Shown here: piece after piece, positions 8,976 through 17,286 of the stretch
Layout of the letters: each line of letters starts with the position of its first letter
Numbering within the stretch: the first letter of the stretch is position 1
The notes under the pieces: model-generated
The model's input: only the letters and a program-made list of their open reading frames with translations
Told to the model about the DNA's origin: nothing
Databases searched by the model: none
Origin: Desulfuromusa kysingii
GTDB lineage: Bacteria; Desulfobacterota; Desulfuromonadia; Desulfuromonadales; Geopsychrobacteraceae
Direction: 5' to 3'
Length of the DNA: 64,000 nucleotides
NCBI RefSeq assembly: GCF_900107645.1
Contig: NZ_FNQN01000004.1
Span: 248,001-312,000, forward strand
Translations under genes and position numbers: made by a program

Positions 8976-9851
8976 CTAAAGTTGCGAGGCGACAAGAAGT
9001 TGGGTATAGCCATGTTGTGGATCCTGTAAAATCTGATCAGTCAGTCCCGATTCAACTACCCGTCCGTGTTTCATCACCATGGTGCGGTTACACAACAAGT
9101 TAATCACTCCAAGATCATGGGAGACGACCAGCATGGAGAGCTGAAACTCACGCTGTAAACTCCTGATCAGATCCAGAACCCGAGCCTGCACCGATAGATC
9201 CAGACCGGTGGTCACTTCATCTAACAACAGAAGCAGAGGATTGTTGGACAGCGCCTTGGCGATCTGCACCCGCTGTTGCATCCCCCCACTGAAGTTTTTG
9301 GGAGGTTCATCCATTCTTGAGATGGGGATTTCAGTTTTTTCCAGCAGCTCGGAAGCGCGGTCGCACATCTTACCGATGTGACGCCAACCGGCCCCAAGCA
9401 ACCGTTCAGCAATATTGCCACCAGAACTGACATTCATCCGCAACCCGAGCAAGGGGTTCTGATAGACAATTCCCATCAGAGCATTACGTACCTGACGTTG
9501 CTGAAACTGACTCAACCCGAACAGATTACAGGTATATTGATCTGCCTTATCTGCCAGCAGCTCTGCCAAAGCCGCTGGTAACCCCGAACGATGCAGAGTC
9601 ATCTCGCCATCGGTTGCGGACCACTCAAAATGAGCCAGCTTGATCAAGGTACTTTTCCCGGAGCCACTTTCACCCACGATACCCAGCACTTCTCCTGGGT
9701 AAAGATCAAAGTCAACAGCATTACAGGCGACAACTGAGTGGCAATGCGGACAGACATTGGTGTCAAAATCGGGGCCGGTGGATTCATTGCACAGCGAGCA
9801 ACCAGGACCAAAAATTTTACTCAATCTCCTCGCTTTCAACAGGGCTTCCAT
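8976..9851 (-). CDS. phnK: C-P lyase ABC-type ATPase PhnK with zinc-ribbon-like insertion
   Basis: A 291-residue ABC ATPase that docks on the PhnGHIJ complex. Walker A is GESGSGKST, the signature is FSGGMQQRVQ and Walker B is LLLLLDEVTTGLD. Between the first beta strands and Walker A there is a four-cysteine insertion, CSLC at about 18-21 and CPHC at about 34-37, which looks like a small zinc ribbon; E. coli PhnK lacks it. The start at 9851 overlaps the phnJ stop (TGATG) and has GAGGTG as ribosome site; a start at 9860 is less likely. The rest matches PhnK well, so the call is firm. Confidence 0.93.
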   Translation of the reverse strand: MEALLKARRLSKIFGPGCSLCNESTGPDFDTNVCPHCHSVVACNAVDFDLYPGEVLGIVGESGSGKSTLIKLAHFEWSATDGEMTLHRSGLPAALAELLADKADQYTCNLFGLSQFQQRQVRNALMGIVYQNPLLGLRMNVSSGGNIAERLLGAGWRHIGKMCDRASELLEKTEIPISRMDEPPKNFSGGMQQRVQIAKALSNNPLLLLLDEVTTGLDLSVQARVLDLIRSLQREFQLSMLVVSHDLGVINLLCNRTMVMKHGRVVESGLTDQILQDPQHGYTQLLVASQL

Positions 9852-10717
9852 CAGGCACACCTCTTATCGCAATAATCGGTATCAGAACAGAAGTATTGGC
9901 GGCTACCATCAACGTCACTGATAATTTCATCCAGATAACTGTTGCAGCTGCCACAACGGCTGCAAGCAACCGGAAACTGCTCAATACGAAACTTGTGATC
10001 TTCAAATTCCAGCGGCTCAACTCTGGTATACGGAGGGATGGCGTAAATTCTTTTTTCCCGACCAGCACCGAACAAGGAAAGGTGTTCCGACATATGCAGT
10101 TTGGGGACATCCCAGCGAGGAATGGGGCTGGGATCCATAATATAATGGTCATTTACCGTCACCGGGTAACGGTAGCTGATGCTGATTTCACCATAGCGGA
10201 CAATATCTTCATAAAGGTATAGCCACATCCGGGCATAATCGCCCTCGGCATGCATCCGCCGGGTTTCCAACTCTGAGGGTTCAACCTCACGCAGCGCCTC
10301 GGGGTAAGGGACCTGCAGAACCAGAATCTGACCTTCACTCATGGGCTCTTCCGGTATCCGATGGCGGGTCTGGATCAATGTTGCCGCTTGAGTGTCAGTG
10401 GTCGAATTTACCTCAGCAACCTTGGCGACAAACTTTTTGATATTCACCGCATTGACGCTGTCGTCACAACCCTGATCGATCACTTTAAGGATATCCTCTG
10501 GTAGAATCAGCGAAAGGGTAATCTGTAAGCCTCCCGTTCCCCACCCACGTGCGACCGGCATTTCCTGAGAGCTGAACGGAACCTGATAACCGGGAATGGC
10601 CACGGCCTTAAGAAGACTGCGGCGGATCTCTTTTTTGGCACTATCATCGAGAAAAGCAAAGTTATAGCCATGCAAGGATTCACTTTGGTGCTGTGTTCGC
10701 CATGCTTGCAAATTCAT
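9851..10717 (-). CDS. phnJ: Carbon-phosphorus lyase core, radical SAM subunit PhnJ
   Basis: A 288-residue PhnJ that cleaves the C-P bond of ribose 1-phosphonate 5-phosphate by radical SAM chemistry. Cysteines at 252, 255 and 277 fit the Fe-S ligand spacing of E. coli PhnJ (241, 244, 266), and Cys283 falls at the position of the catalytic Cys272. Extra cysteines occur at 258 and 287. The YRYPVTVNDHYIMDPSPIPR block is also typical. It overlaps phnI by 4 bp and phnK by 1 bp, which suits fixed stoichiometry of the complex. Confidence 0.96.
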   Translation of the reverse strand: MNLQAWRTQHQSESLHGYNFAFLDDSAKKEIRRSLLKAVAIPGYQVPFSSQEMPVARGWGTGGLQITLSLILPEDILKVIDQGCDDSVNAVNIKKFVAKVAEVNSTTDTQAATLIQTRHRIPEEPMSEGQILVLQVPYPEALREVEPSELETRRMHAEGDYARMWLYLYEDIVRYGEISISYRYPVTVNDHYIMDPSPIPRWDVPKLHMSEHLSLFGAGREKRIYAIPPYTRVEPLEFEDHKFRIEQFPVACSRCGSCNSYLDEIISDVDGSRQYFCSDTDYCDKRCA

Positions 10718-11817
10718 AATTCTGACTCCTGCGGTTCCCCAACCTTTTGGGTTCTGCGCAACCGGTCAAGGCTGGATTGGAAATCAACATAGTGTGGAAG
10801 TTTCCAATGGTTGCAGAAACCCATCGCCTCAATACCATCAATATGTGACAGGACAAATTCCTGATCTTCCACCGGCGATTTCCCCTCTTCGTTGCGCATG
10901 GTCCGGTCAAGAATAGCCATCGAAATCGCTTTGAGCTCGTTCTGGCCAAAACAAAGACCGTACCCAAGGGTAAACTTAGCCGGTCCATCCTCAGTCCCAT
11001 CATGATACTGGGCAACCGCTTCGGCTTCAGTGACCTTAACTTCCCCAACGGTATAGGGTTCGCCCGTTTCCGGGTGCGCAACCACCAAAGGGACATAACC
11101 GACCCGGAGTTCACCAATAAACGGATGCACATTGCCGTAACCACGCATACTTGAATACGCCAATGTCAACATACCGCCGGTTTCACCACGAGAAAGAGAT
11201 TGTAAGGTTGCGCTACGCGATGCGGGATAAGTTAAGGATTGACGGGTGATGTCAAAGGGTTTCGATTCTTTTTCCATGGTCGATTTCTCAACCAGCAGGC
11301 CATCCCGACGGAGGATTTCTACAACTTTTGGAAAACTGTCCGGTAATTCAACTTCGGGGTCCAAGTGACTGAGCAGCTTTTCACGAAAAGCTTGTCGGCG
11401 AGATTCGCTGTCTTCGAGGAGATCAAAGTCCAGGAGTCGCAAAGTATAATCGCTGGTTGGACCTAGAATCTGCCCACCAGGAATTTCCTTAAAAGCGGCA
11501 GAAATACGGCGGATGACCCTCATTTTATCCATCGCCAATGGCTGCGAATGCGACAATCTGGACTTTGTAGCCCGGTACGCACGCAACATAAAAGAAGCTT
11601 CAAAACTATCTCCAGCTGCCTGTTTCAAAGCAAGGGCGGCAAGTTTGGGAGCGTAGAGACCAGCTTCACTCATAATTCTGTCAATCCCCAGGTAGAGCTG
11701 TTCTTCTATTTGATCGAGCCCAAGCGGTTTAGAGGTTCCCTTCTGTAACTGATAACTCAACAAATCACAGGCATTCTCAATCGCTTGACGACCACCTTTG
11801 ACAGCAACGTAGGCCAT
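10714..11817 (-). CDS. phnI: C-P lyase complex subunit PhnI
   Basis: A 367-residue core subunit that with PhnG/H/L swaps the adenine of ATP for the phosphonate to form ribose 1-alkylphosphonate 5-triphosphate. It starts with the family-typical MAYVAVKGGRQAIENA and has LAYSSMRGYGNVHPFIGELR and LGYGLCFGQNELKAISMAILD. Length matches the family. It begins one base after the phnH stop (GGAGACAAT as ribosome site) and overlaps phnJ by 4 bp. Confidence 0.95.
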   Translation of the reverse strand: MAYVAVKGGRQAIENACDLLSYQLQKGTSKPLGLDQIEEQLYLGIDRIMSEAGLYAPKLAALALKQAAGDSFEASFMLRAYRATKSRLSHSQPLAMDKMRVIRRISAAFKEIPGGQILGPTSDYTLRLLDFDLLEDSESRRQAFREKLLSHLDPEVELPDSFPKVVEILRRDGLLVEKSTMEKESKPFDITRQSLTYPASRSATLQSLSRGETGGMLTLAYSSMRGYGNVHPFIGELRVGYVPLVVAHPETGEPYTVGEVKVTEAEAVAQYHDGTEDGPAKFTLGYGLCFGQNELKAISMAILDRTMRNEEGKSPVEDQEFVLSHIDGIEAMGFCNHWKLPHYVDFQSSLDRLRRTQKVGEPQESEL

Positions 11818-11818
11818 A

Positions 11819-12394
11819 TTAATTGTCTCCGATTCGGGTTGAACGAGGGATGCACATCAAGCGACTGTTCTGATCAAGGAATATGCTATCGATCCCCAAA
11901 GGGAACACAACATTAATGGTTTGCAGTTGTTTTAAATCAGCATCATCCCAGCCTTCAATTTGTGGATAAACGACATCTTTAATTCCTGGTCCGGTCAGTT
12001 TAGTTCCGGTTTTCTCGGTACCAGCGGTCAGTCGTTCGACACCAAACAGGATCGTTGCTCCAGCATTTGGCAATTCAGGTTGACCACGCTTAGCAACCGT
12101 GATTTTCCCTTGACTACTGCCCGACAGAGCAAGAAGAAAATCTGCTGCTTGAGGGTCAGTAAACTGCGCTCCTGTCTTTGTTGCAATTTTATCTTCCAGT
12201 TCTGGATTGTTATTGATCAGATGACAACTCGATTGCTGATCAACGATGGCGTCAAGTAAACGTAGCAGACTGGTCACAAATGTCGTTCCAACAGCGTCAG
12301 GCATCTGATAGATTTTTCCTGGACGACTCATTGCCTGTATCAGCTGACGAAAACACGCATGATTATCAAGACAATGCTGCGGAGAAGATTCCAT
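11819..12394 (-). CDS. phnH: C-P lyase complex subunit PhnH
   Basis: A 191-residue core subunit. It has FRQLIQAMSRPGKIYQMP near the start, and near the end the GPGIKDVVYPQ and INVVFPLGIDSIFLD segments that mark PhnH. It begins one base after the phnG stop. Length agrees with the E. coli protein (194 residues). It acts in the cytoplasmic PhnGHIJ assembly. Confidence 0.94.
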   Translation of the reverse strand: MESSPQHCLDNHACFRQLIQAMSRPGKIYQMPDAVGTTFVTSLLRLLDAIVDQQSSCHLINNNPELEDKIATKTGAQFTDPQAADFLLALSGSSQGKITVAKRGQPELPNAGATILFGVERLTAGTEKTGTKLTGPGIKDVVYPQIEGWDDADLKQLQTINVVFPLGIDSIFLDQNSRLMCIPRSTRIGDN

Positions 12395-12395
12395 G

Positions 12396-12830
12396 TTACT
12401 GCCCCGCCATCAACTCAAAAGACACCTTGGTTCCAGCTATCAATTTTTCCTCGGAGCGGCGCTGCTCATGAAGATTCTGTTGCTCAGACGCTAGAAGCTT
12501 TTGCACCCGACTTTTCAGCAATTCATTATCCCCCGCTAACAACACCTCGGCACAGGCCCTGGCCAAGGAACGTTCCGGCTCATCTCCGGTAACCATGCCA
12601 AATCCCCGTTTTCCATCCAGAGTCACTTCGGCACTGGAAACCAGGACTTCCCCTAAGAGAAATTCGCTATCAAAAGCATCCAGAACATGCATCATGCTTA
12701 AACCGGCTTTTGGTGTACTGATGATATTTATGGGGGCTGTTTCTGCCAGTTCCAGCAACTCGCGGATGCTTTCGCGGGGCATATCATTCACAATAGATGT
12801 ACATATTTGGGTTTCATTTAAATGGTCCAT
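12396..12830 (-). CDS. phnG: C-P lyase complex subunit PhnG
   Basis: A 144-residue first gene of the phn operon. The pattern ELAETAPINIISTPKAGLSMMHVLDAFDSEFLLGEVLVSSAEV is characteristic of PhnG, which forms the nucleosidase core with PhnI. The ATG at 12830 is preferred because AGGA lies 11 bases upstream and the protein then has the usual length; a TTG at 12863 would add 11 atypical residues. No phnF regulator and no phnCDE transporter occur in the window. Confidence 0.92.
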   Translation of the reverse strand: MDHLNETQICTSIVNDMPRESIRELLELAETAPINIISTPKAGLSMMHVLDAFDSEFLLGEVLVSSAEVTLDGKRGFGMVTGDEPERSLARACAEVLLAGDNELLKSRVQKLLASEQQNLHEQRRSEEKLIAGTKVSFELMAGQ

Positions 12831-13194
12831 ATAGAAAATTTTCCTGTCTAAAAGTTGGGGCAATAACCGTATCCATACTGTTTAAAGCCAAGTTTTTATA
12901 AAATTGATGGGCGTCAGAGAGATACATCCTGCTCCGATCTGAACTGCCATGACTTTTGCGATTTGCTGATATCGCGCTGTTTGCGATGGGAGAAGTCTGC
13001 GACTGGCATGTTCAGGTCAAGTTAGGTCATCGTTAGAAGTATATGAATTTAGACAGCTGACAGTTGCTGCTAAGGAATGGAAAAAGATGGAATGGTGAGA
13101 CATTAATGTGCCGCAAACAAGATATTCACACTTTAAAAATACAGTCCTAACATTTCCCCGCTAGAAACGCTCTCAACAAAAGGAGGGTTACCCT
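12831..13194. other. Divergent intergenic region between phnG and dksA-like gene
   Basis: This 364-bp gap separates two divergent genes and holds no convincing ORF. It should contain promoters for both directions. A possible PhoB-like site with a -10 hexamer facing phnG is annotated separately at 13038-13074. A strong AAAGGAGGG ribosome site for the plus-strand gene lies at its right end. Confidence 0.5.
13038..13074 (-). promoter_or_regulatory. Candidate Pho-box-like promoter for the phn operon
   Basis: On the minus strand, 7-base units CTTAGCA (13074-13068) and CTGTCAG (13063-13057) are spaced 11 bases apart, as in PhoB boxes, and are followed by TATACT (13043-13038) as a possible -10. Only the central unit matches the PhoB consensus well. 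The leader to phnG would be about 200 bases. This is a weak, inferred call. Confidence 0.25.
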
Positions 13195-13617
13195 ATGCAG
13201 CTTGAACGAGATTGCTACCAACCGCATCATGAAGAAAGTTATATGAATCTGCGTCAAAAGGAATTTTTTCGCGCAAAATTGGTTGATTGGCGGGAACGTC
13301 TTGATTCAGAAAGACAGGCATCACTGCAACGTATTCGCACAACTGATATGTCAGGTGGGGATGTAATAGATCAAAGTGTAAAAGAGCACGACAAAACCAT
13401 GGATTATTTTACTCGGCGCCGCACTGAAACAACGATTGCTAAAATCAATGCGGCACTCAACCGTCTGAAAGATGGTTCATACGGTTACTGCCTGGAGTCA
13501 GGTGAAGAAATCGGATTAAAAAGGCTGCTGGCATACCCGATAGCAACCCTGTCAGTTGAGGCTCAGGAGTTTTCTGAAGAACACCAGCGCGTTCATCAAT
13601 ATTCCATTGCGCTCTGA
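13195..13617 (+). CDS. DksA/TraR-family protein with degenerate zinc finger
   Basis: A 140-residue member of the DksA family, which binds the RNA polymerase secondary channel and acts with ppGpp. The coiled-coil part has DMSGGDVIDQSVKEHD, where the conserved acidic tip is expected. The globular domain reads YGYCLESGEEIGLKRLLAYP...TLSVEAQEF: only the first of the four zinc cysteines is kept, the others being Ser, Ser and Ala. This resembles the cysteine-poor DksA forms common in Alphaproteobacteria, which work without zinc. The ribosome site AAAGGAGGG is very strong. It is monocistronic, followed by a terminator near 13823. Confidence 0.85.
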   Translation: MQLERDCYQPHHEESYMNLRQKEFFRAKLVDWRERLDSERQASLQRIRTTDMSGGDVIDQSVKEHDKTMDYFTRRRTETTIAKINAALNRLKDGSYGYCLESGEEIGLKRLLAYPIATLSVEAQEFSEEHQRVHQYSIAL

Positions 13618-13626
13618 TCTGGCTCT

Positions 13627-13650
13627 ATAGGCGGCTTAGTAAAGACAATT
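13627..13650. repeat. Dispersed short repeat, copy 1
   Basis: The 13-mer ATAGGCGGCTTAG (13627-13639), followed by (T/A)AAAGA and then a related ATTGA stretch, recurs at 38419-38442. Both copies lie just after the 3' end of a plus-strand gene. It could be a remnant terminus of a mobile element; this is inferred. Confidence 0.4.
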
Positions 13651-13822
13651 GATTGGGGGGGGGAATACCCTCTAATTTGAGCACCTGAAAGACTGTACAC
13701 AAAAAAGCTCCTATAAAATTTCCCACATCTGACAATGCAGATGGCCATAAAATCATATAGGAACGAATGGGGATCATGCATGTAAAACCGACGTTTTTCT
13801 GCCTTTTTTATAATTTTTACGA

Positions 13823-13858
13823 CCCAATCGGATTGTACTGATTGGGTATGATTTTTTT
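13823..13858 (+). terminator. Rho-independent terminator after dksA-like gene
   Basis: A 7-bp stem (CCCAATC / GATTGGG, arms 13823-13829 and 13840-13846) is followed by TATGATTTTTTT on the plus strand. It would end plus-strand transcription before the oppositely oriented pduT gene. In the minus direction no T-tract follows it. Confidence 0.6.
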
Positions 13859-13898
13859 GAGTTTCGCGTTTATCCCTTCAACATAAGAGTTTAGACAC

Positions 13899-14453
13899 TC
13901 ACCTTGCCCTATTTGTCAGGGCTTCTATTATTGTAGCATCAGGAGCCGGAAGAACAACTGTCTCCAACAAATATCGATCAAGAACCTGCCGTGCTGCAGC
14001 GACAGCCTCTTCAACTTCAGCAATTTCACCATTCAAAATAAAATAAGACTTTCCGGAAATCCCCTGACCAACAACCAAACGTGCAAGTTGAACAGAAGCT
14101 TTCTTAAGCGCTTGATCCGCGGCAATGACTCCAGCCGAGACGGTTTTGCACTCTACTACCCCTATTGCATCACCTTCAGCTATTTCCCTACAGCGACCAA
14201 CTCCTAGCAGGAGATCTGGATGGACATTGGAAATAACGAAACTACCAACCAAAGAATAGTCCGAGTCCTCAGCACTAGCAACTGCGGTTTCTACCGCAGA
14301 ACGATCTCCTGAAATCTGAATAAAATAGCGACCGGCACAGATAGTTGAAGCTTTGACTAATGTGACATCGGCAGCTTTCACCATTTTGTCCGCCAGAAAA
14401 ATGCCAACGGCAATGGTACGGCTTTCAACCAGCCCCAGGGTATCCAGATTCAT
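13899..14453 (-). CDS. PduT-like trimeric BMC shell protein (second copy)
   Basis: A 184-residue shell protein with two fused BMC domains (about 5-90 and 95-175), the BMC-T form. Cys39 in ASTICAGRYF sits where PduT has the pore cysteine that ligates a [4Fe-4S] cluster on the trimer axis. It should be a shell tile that can move electrons across the shell. It is the last gene of the eut operon and follows another PduT-like gene with 59 bp between them (AGGTTACAT as ribosome site). Confidence 0.88.
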   Translation of the reverse strand: MNLDTLGLVESRTIAVGIFLADKMVKAADVTLVKASTICAGRYFIQISGDRSAVETAVASAEDSDYSLVGSFVISNVHPDLLLGVGRCREIAEGDAIGVVECKTVSAGVIAADQALKKASVQLARLVVGQGISGKSYFILNGEIAEVEEAVAAARQVLDRYLLETVVLPAPDATIIEALTNRAR

Positions 14454-14512
14454 AATATGTAACCTACAAACGCCATGAGCAAATAACCTCAGTAATAACT
14501 AATTTGTTTATT

Positions 14513-15058
14513 CTAGATCATTTCATTCAACAACTCAGGACGAGCATTAGGGATAATGACTTTGTTAACTAGCATCCCCTTTTCCCCAATTTTTTGCGCC
14601 CCAGTAGCTACAGCACTGGTCACCGCCGCAACGTCTCCGGTTAGGGTGCAGAAAGCCTTACCACCTAAAGCCATAGCCAAGCGAATTTCAATTAATTTGA
14701 CATCTGCCGATTTACAAGCCTCATCGGCACCTTCAATAAGCGATGCAACAGAAAAGGATTCCAAAATCCCCAAGGCTTCTAATTCAGGGGGTGCATTTGT
14801 GCCGCTCAAAGCTGGAAAAATATCTGGGTGAACATTCGGAATGACAAAGGTATCAATGATTGCCTCGTCCAGGTCCTCATTGACGACATTAATAGCAGCT
14901 TGAACTGACGCAACATCGCCACCAATTAAAACCATATACTTACCAGAACAAATCGTGCGTGAAAGAATCAGTTCTATGGATGATGTTTTTAGCATCATGT
15001 CTGCAGACTGCATACCGGCAGCAATACTGGAAAGTTCAACTAAGCCGATGGAATTCAT
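14513..15058 (-). CDS. pduT: PduT-like trimeric BMC shell protein (first copy)
   Basis: A 181-residue tandem-BMC protein. Cys37 in LSRTICSGKYMVLIGGDV matches the PduT motif whose three symmetry-related cysteines hold a [4Fe-4S] cluster in the pore. It overlaps the pduS stop by 4 bp, the usual pairing, since PduS binds PduT. It differs clearly from the second copy downstream, so these are two distinct shell paralogues. Confidence 0.9.
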   Translation of the reverse strand: MNSIGLVELSSIAAGMQSADMMLKTSSIELILSRTICSGKYMVLIGGDVASVQAAINVVNEDLDEAIIDTFVIPNVHPDIFPALSGTNAPPELEALGILESFSVASLIEGADEACKSADVKLIEIRLAMALGGKAFCTLTGDVAAVTSAVATGAQKIGEKGMLVNKVIIPNARPELLNEMI

Positions 15059-16407
15059 ACGGATTCTCCTCCTGATTCAACCACAGCATTTGCGGTGATG
15101 CGGACATAACTATCTGTCACCTCTAAAATTCTTCCAGAAATGGGGGCATGAATTCTGGCACCAAGGCTACTACCGTCAGGCTCTCCTATCAGATCACAGA
15201 TCTTGACAGAAGCACCAACAGAAACAACTGGGATAGCCGCTTTCCCTGCATGCTGCTGCAGCAAGACACGCACTTCTGTGGGGTCTGGAAACCCTTCGAC
15301 AAAGGGAGTTGGAACTTCATATTTTGAAATCCGCAACCGACGTAATAAAGATTTGGTGGGAACCCGGCGATAGTTTTTCATCGAATGTATCTTCGGGGCC
15401 TTTTCCTGCTGATATGAATTGCCAGTCTCACGCATAGAAAATTTCGCCTGTTCACAGGCTTCCCGAGGAAATAGGTCTTCTGGACAAGCATAAAGGGTAC
15501 AGAGGCCACAGGAACAACAATATGTTGCAAATTTGTTCCAGTACTCTGCCCCGCTTGTGGTAAAGCCAAGGGAACGCATCACCTTATGAGGTTGGACATC
15601 ATAACCAAGCAGGTAACGGGGACAAATTTCAGTGCAAGCGGTGCATTGATCACAAGCAGACTTGCCAATACGATTCATCTGTTCAGGGGTACGGGTTTTT
15701 CGAGACACCAGATAATGGTCACTTGGCAGAACTATCAAACCGGCACAGGTTTTTGTGACAACGTCATCCAGATCAGTGGTAATTCCACCCATCAAAATCC
15801 CACTGATGAGCATAACAAAATCGCTCTGGGTTGCCCCCCCAGCAAACGTCAGAAGTTCCCTATAACTCGTCCCAATCGGCACCCAGAATGATTTTGGTTC
15901 TCGAACCAGACCAGCGACACTGACAAACTTGTGCGTCACCGGAACGTCCCTAGCTGCCATGCTGACATTTAATAAGGTTTCAACATTTGAGACAACACAG
16001 CCAACATCAAGAGGAATACCACCCGGTGGAATCAATCTCCCAGTTGCTAATTGAACCAGTTCATACTCATCACCAGCAGGATAAAAATCACCAAGTTCCA
16101 GCACCTCATACTCAGTATCTTCAACTGCATTTTTAAATATTTGCACAGCCCGACTATTTTTCTTTTTAATACCTACGATACCTTGTGTTGCGCCAGTGGC
16201 CTGCATCATCAAACGCAGACCATCAAGTATATCTACAGCCCGGTGGGTCATCAACTCAACATCTTTATGGATCAAAGGCTCACATTCAGCACCATTGACC
16301 AGGACATATTCCACCTGGGATTGCGCTTTTATGTGGGTTGGAAAACCACCACCGCCAGCCCCGACAACTCCGGCTCTCATTATTTTTTCGACAAGCTGCT
16401 TACTCAT
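15055..16407 (-). CDS. pduS: PduS, RnfC-like flavin/Fe-S corrin reductase of the BMC
   Basis: A 450-residue flavoprotein. It has GVVGAGGGGFPTHIKAQ and NGAECEPLIHKD near the N-terminus, as in RnfC/NuoF-type NADH- and flavin-binding domains, a SLBB-like middle, then two ferredoxin-type clusters CDQCTACTEICP and CCSCGLCTLYACP, and a C-terminal barrel-like domain. In Pdu systems it reduces cobalamin for adenosylation and passes electrons to PduT. Here it precedes both pduT-like genes and may take electrons from the NADH made by EutE. The start has AGGAAACAGAG as ribosome site. Confidence 0.93.
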   Translation of the reverse strand: MSKQLVEKIMRAGVVGAGGGGFPTHIKAQSQVEYVLVNGAECEPLIHKDVELMTHRAVDILDGLRLMMQATGATQGIVGIKKKNSRAVQIFKNAVEDTEYEVLELGDFYPAGDEYELVQLATGRLIPPGGIPLDVGCVVSNVETLLNVSMAARDVPVTHKFVSVAGLVREPKSFWVPIGTSYRELLTFAGGATQSDFVMLISGILMGGITTDLDDVVTKTCAGLIVLPSDHYLVSRKTRTPEQMNRIGKSACDQCTACTEICPRYLLGYDVQPHKVMRSLGFTTSGAEYWNKFATYCCSCGLCTLYACPEDLFPREACEQAKFSMRETGNSYQQEKAPKIHSMKNYRRVPTKSLLRRLRISKYEVPTPFVEGFPDPTEVRVLLQQHAGKAAIPVVSVGASVKICDLIGEPDGSSLGARIHAPISGRILEVTDSYVRITANAVVESGGESV

Positions 16408-16476
16408 TCTCTGTTTCCTGACTCAAGTTTAGGTTACAAAAGAATCTTATTTGAGACCTTGTATATCGAAATGTCG

Positions 16477-16935
16477 TTATTGATTTTCCCAGTCTGCAGG
16501 ATATGTTACATACAAAAATCTAGCAAACTCCGGGACGCTGAACTGAATAGCGGTATCTTTGGGAATCAGAATTACGTCCCCAGCTTCACCCACAATTTTT
16601 CTACCATCAATGATAATTTCAAGTCTGCCCTCGATGACATAATCAATTTCATCATACTTGAGAACCCAATCAAAACAGGAGCTTTCCATTTCCATGATTC
16701 CGGAACCCAAGCGAGGGCTTTCGTCCAAAGTAAACAAATCAGTCAGAAAAACCTTGTCACCCTCTTTGCCAGTATCAAAAGGTTTTGGTTTCACCTCTGC
16801 AGCCCGAACAGCTGTCACACCACTTTGTTTATCAACCTTTTTTTCAAAATGGGCTATTTCGAGTTGGCTCTGTTCAGCAATAACCTCACGGATTATTGTA
16901 CGCAACAGATCTTTGTCCATGCCCCGGAGATCCAT
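16477..16935 (-). CDS. eutQ: EutQ cupin-type ethanolamine utilization protein (reported acetate kinase)
   Basis: A 152-residue protein with the EutQ cupin domain in the last 100 residues (FTLDESPRLGSGIMEMESSCFDWVLKYDEIDYVIEG, DVILIPKDTAIQFS). EutQ of Salmonella has been reported to have acetate kinase activity. The first 20 residues (MDKDLLRTIIREVIAEQ) form an amphipathic helix like a BMC targeting peptide. Its ATG overlaps the previous stop (TAATG). It is shorter than Salmonella EutQ (about 229), lacking most of the region before the cupin. Confidence 0.87.
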   Translation of the reverse strand: MDLRGMDKDLLRTIIREVIAEQSQLEIAHFEKKVDKQSGVTAVRAAEVKPKPFDTGKEGDKVFLTDLFTLDESPRLGSGIMEMESSCFDWVLKYDEIDYVIEGRLEIIIDGRKIVGEAGDVILIPKDTAIQFSVPEFARFLYVTYPADWENQ

Positions 16936-17249
16936 TACTTAAGTTTCTCTAGTTTTTCCATAACCTTCCGGGTTACCTCGGTAACAAGAGCACTGTCAGT
17001 GATAGAAAAATCATTTTTCAACAGTTGCTGGATACTGCTATTCAAATCTGATGCAGATGAATCTGTAGACTTTGGTGTCGATTTTTCTACAACTGCTGTC
17101 GCTTCACCGTAGACAACAGCAATACTTTTCTCCTGGAGATAATCCTTAGCCCCAGGGGTCAGAATCAGCGTTTTACCGACATAGAGCTTCTTCTCTTCGT
17201 GACAGATAAATTGTTCGACATTATCTCGTCCAACCAACTGCTTTGCCAT
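16935..17249 (-). CDS. Small EutT-N-like BMC protein with C-terminal targeting-type helix
   Basis: A 104-residue protein. Residues 1-50 (KLYVGKTLILTPGAKDYLQ, IAVVYGEA) are clearly related to the N-terminus of the EutT-PduL fusion two genes upstream ([22 protein letters not shown]), although the cobalamin adenosyltransferase part is absent. A Ser/Thr-rich linker leads to a C-terminal amphipathic helix (ALVTEVTRKVMEKLEKLK) that resembles an encapsulation peptide. It may be a cargo adaptor or scaffold in the lumen. That role is inferred; I know no named family for it. Confidence 0.7.
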   Translation of the reverse strand: MAKQLVGRDNVEQFICHEEKKLYVGKTLILTPGAKDYLQEKSIAVVYGEATAVVEKSTPKSTDSSASDLNSSIQQLLKNDFSITDSALVTEVTRKVMEKLEKLK

Positions 17250-17286
17250 ATTTTACCTCGCAACAAACTCTGAGTTTTTAGAAGTT

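Noticed and set aside
13655-13663. Run of nine G after the dksA-like gene, considered as a phase-variation tract
   Set aside because: It is outside any ORF and not placed between promoter elements, so no effect can be argued.
16051-17112. A 353-codon plus-strand ORF opposite pduS and eutQ
   Set aside because: It lies antisense to well-supported genes, has no recognisable domain and no ribosome site; it is a shadow of the minus-strand codon use.
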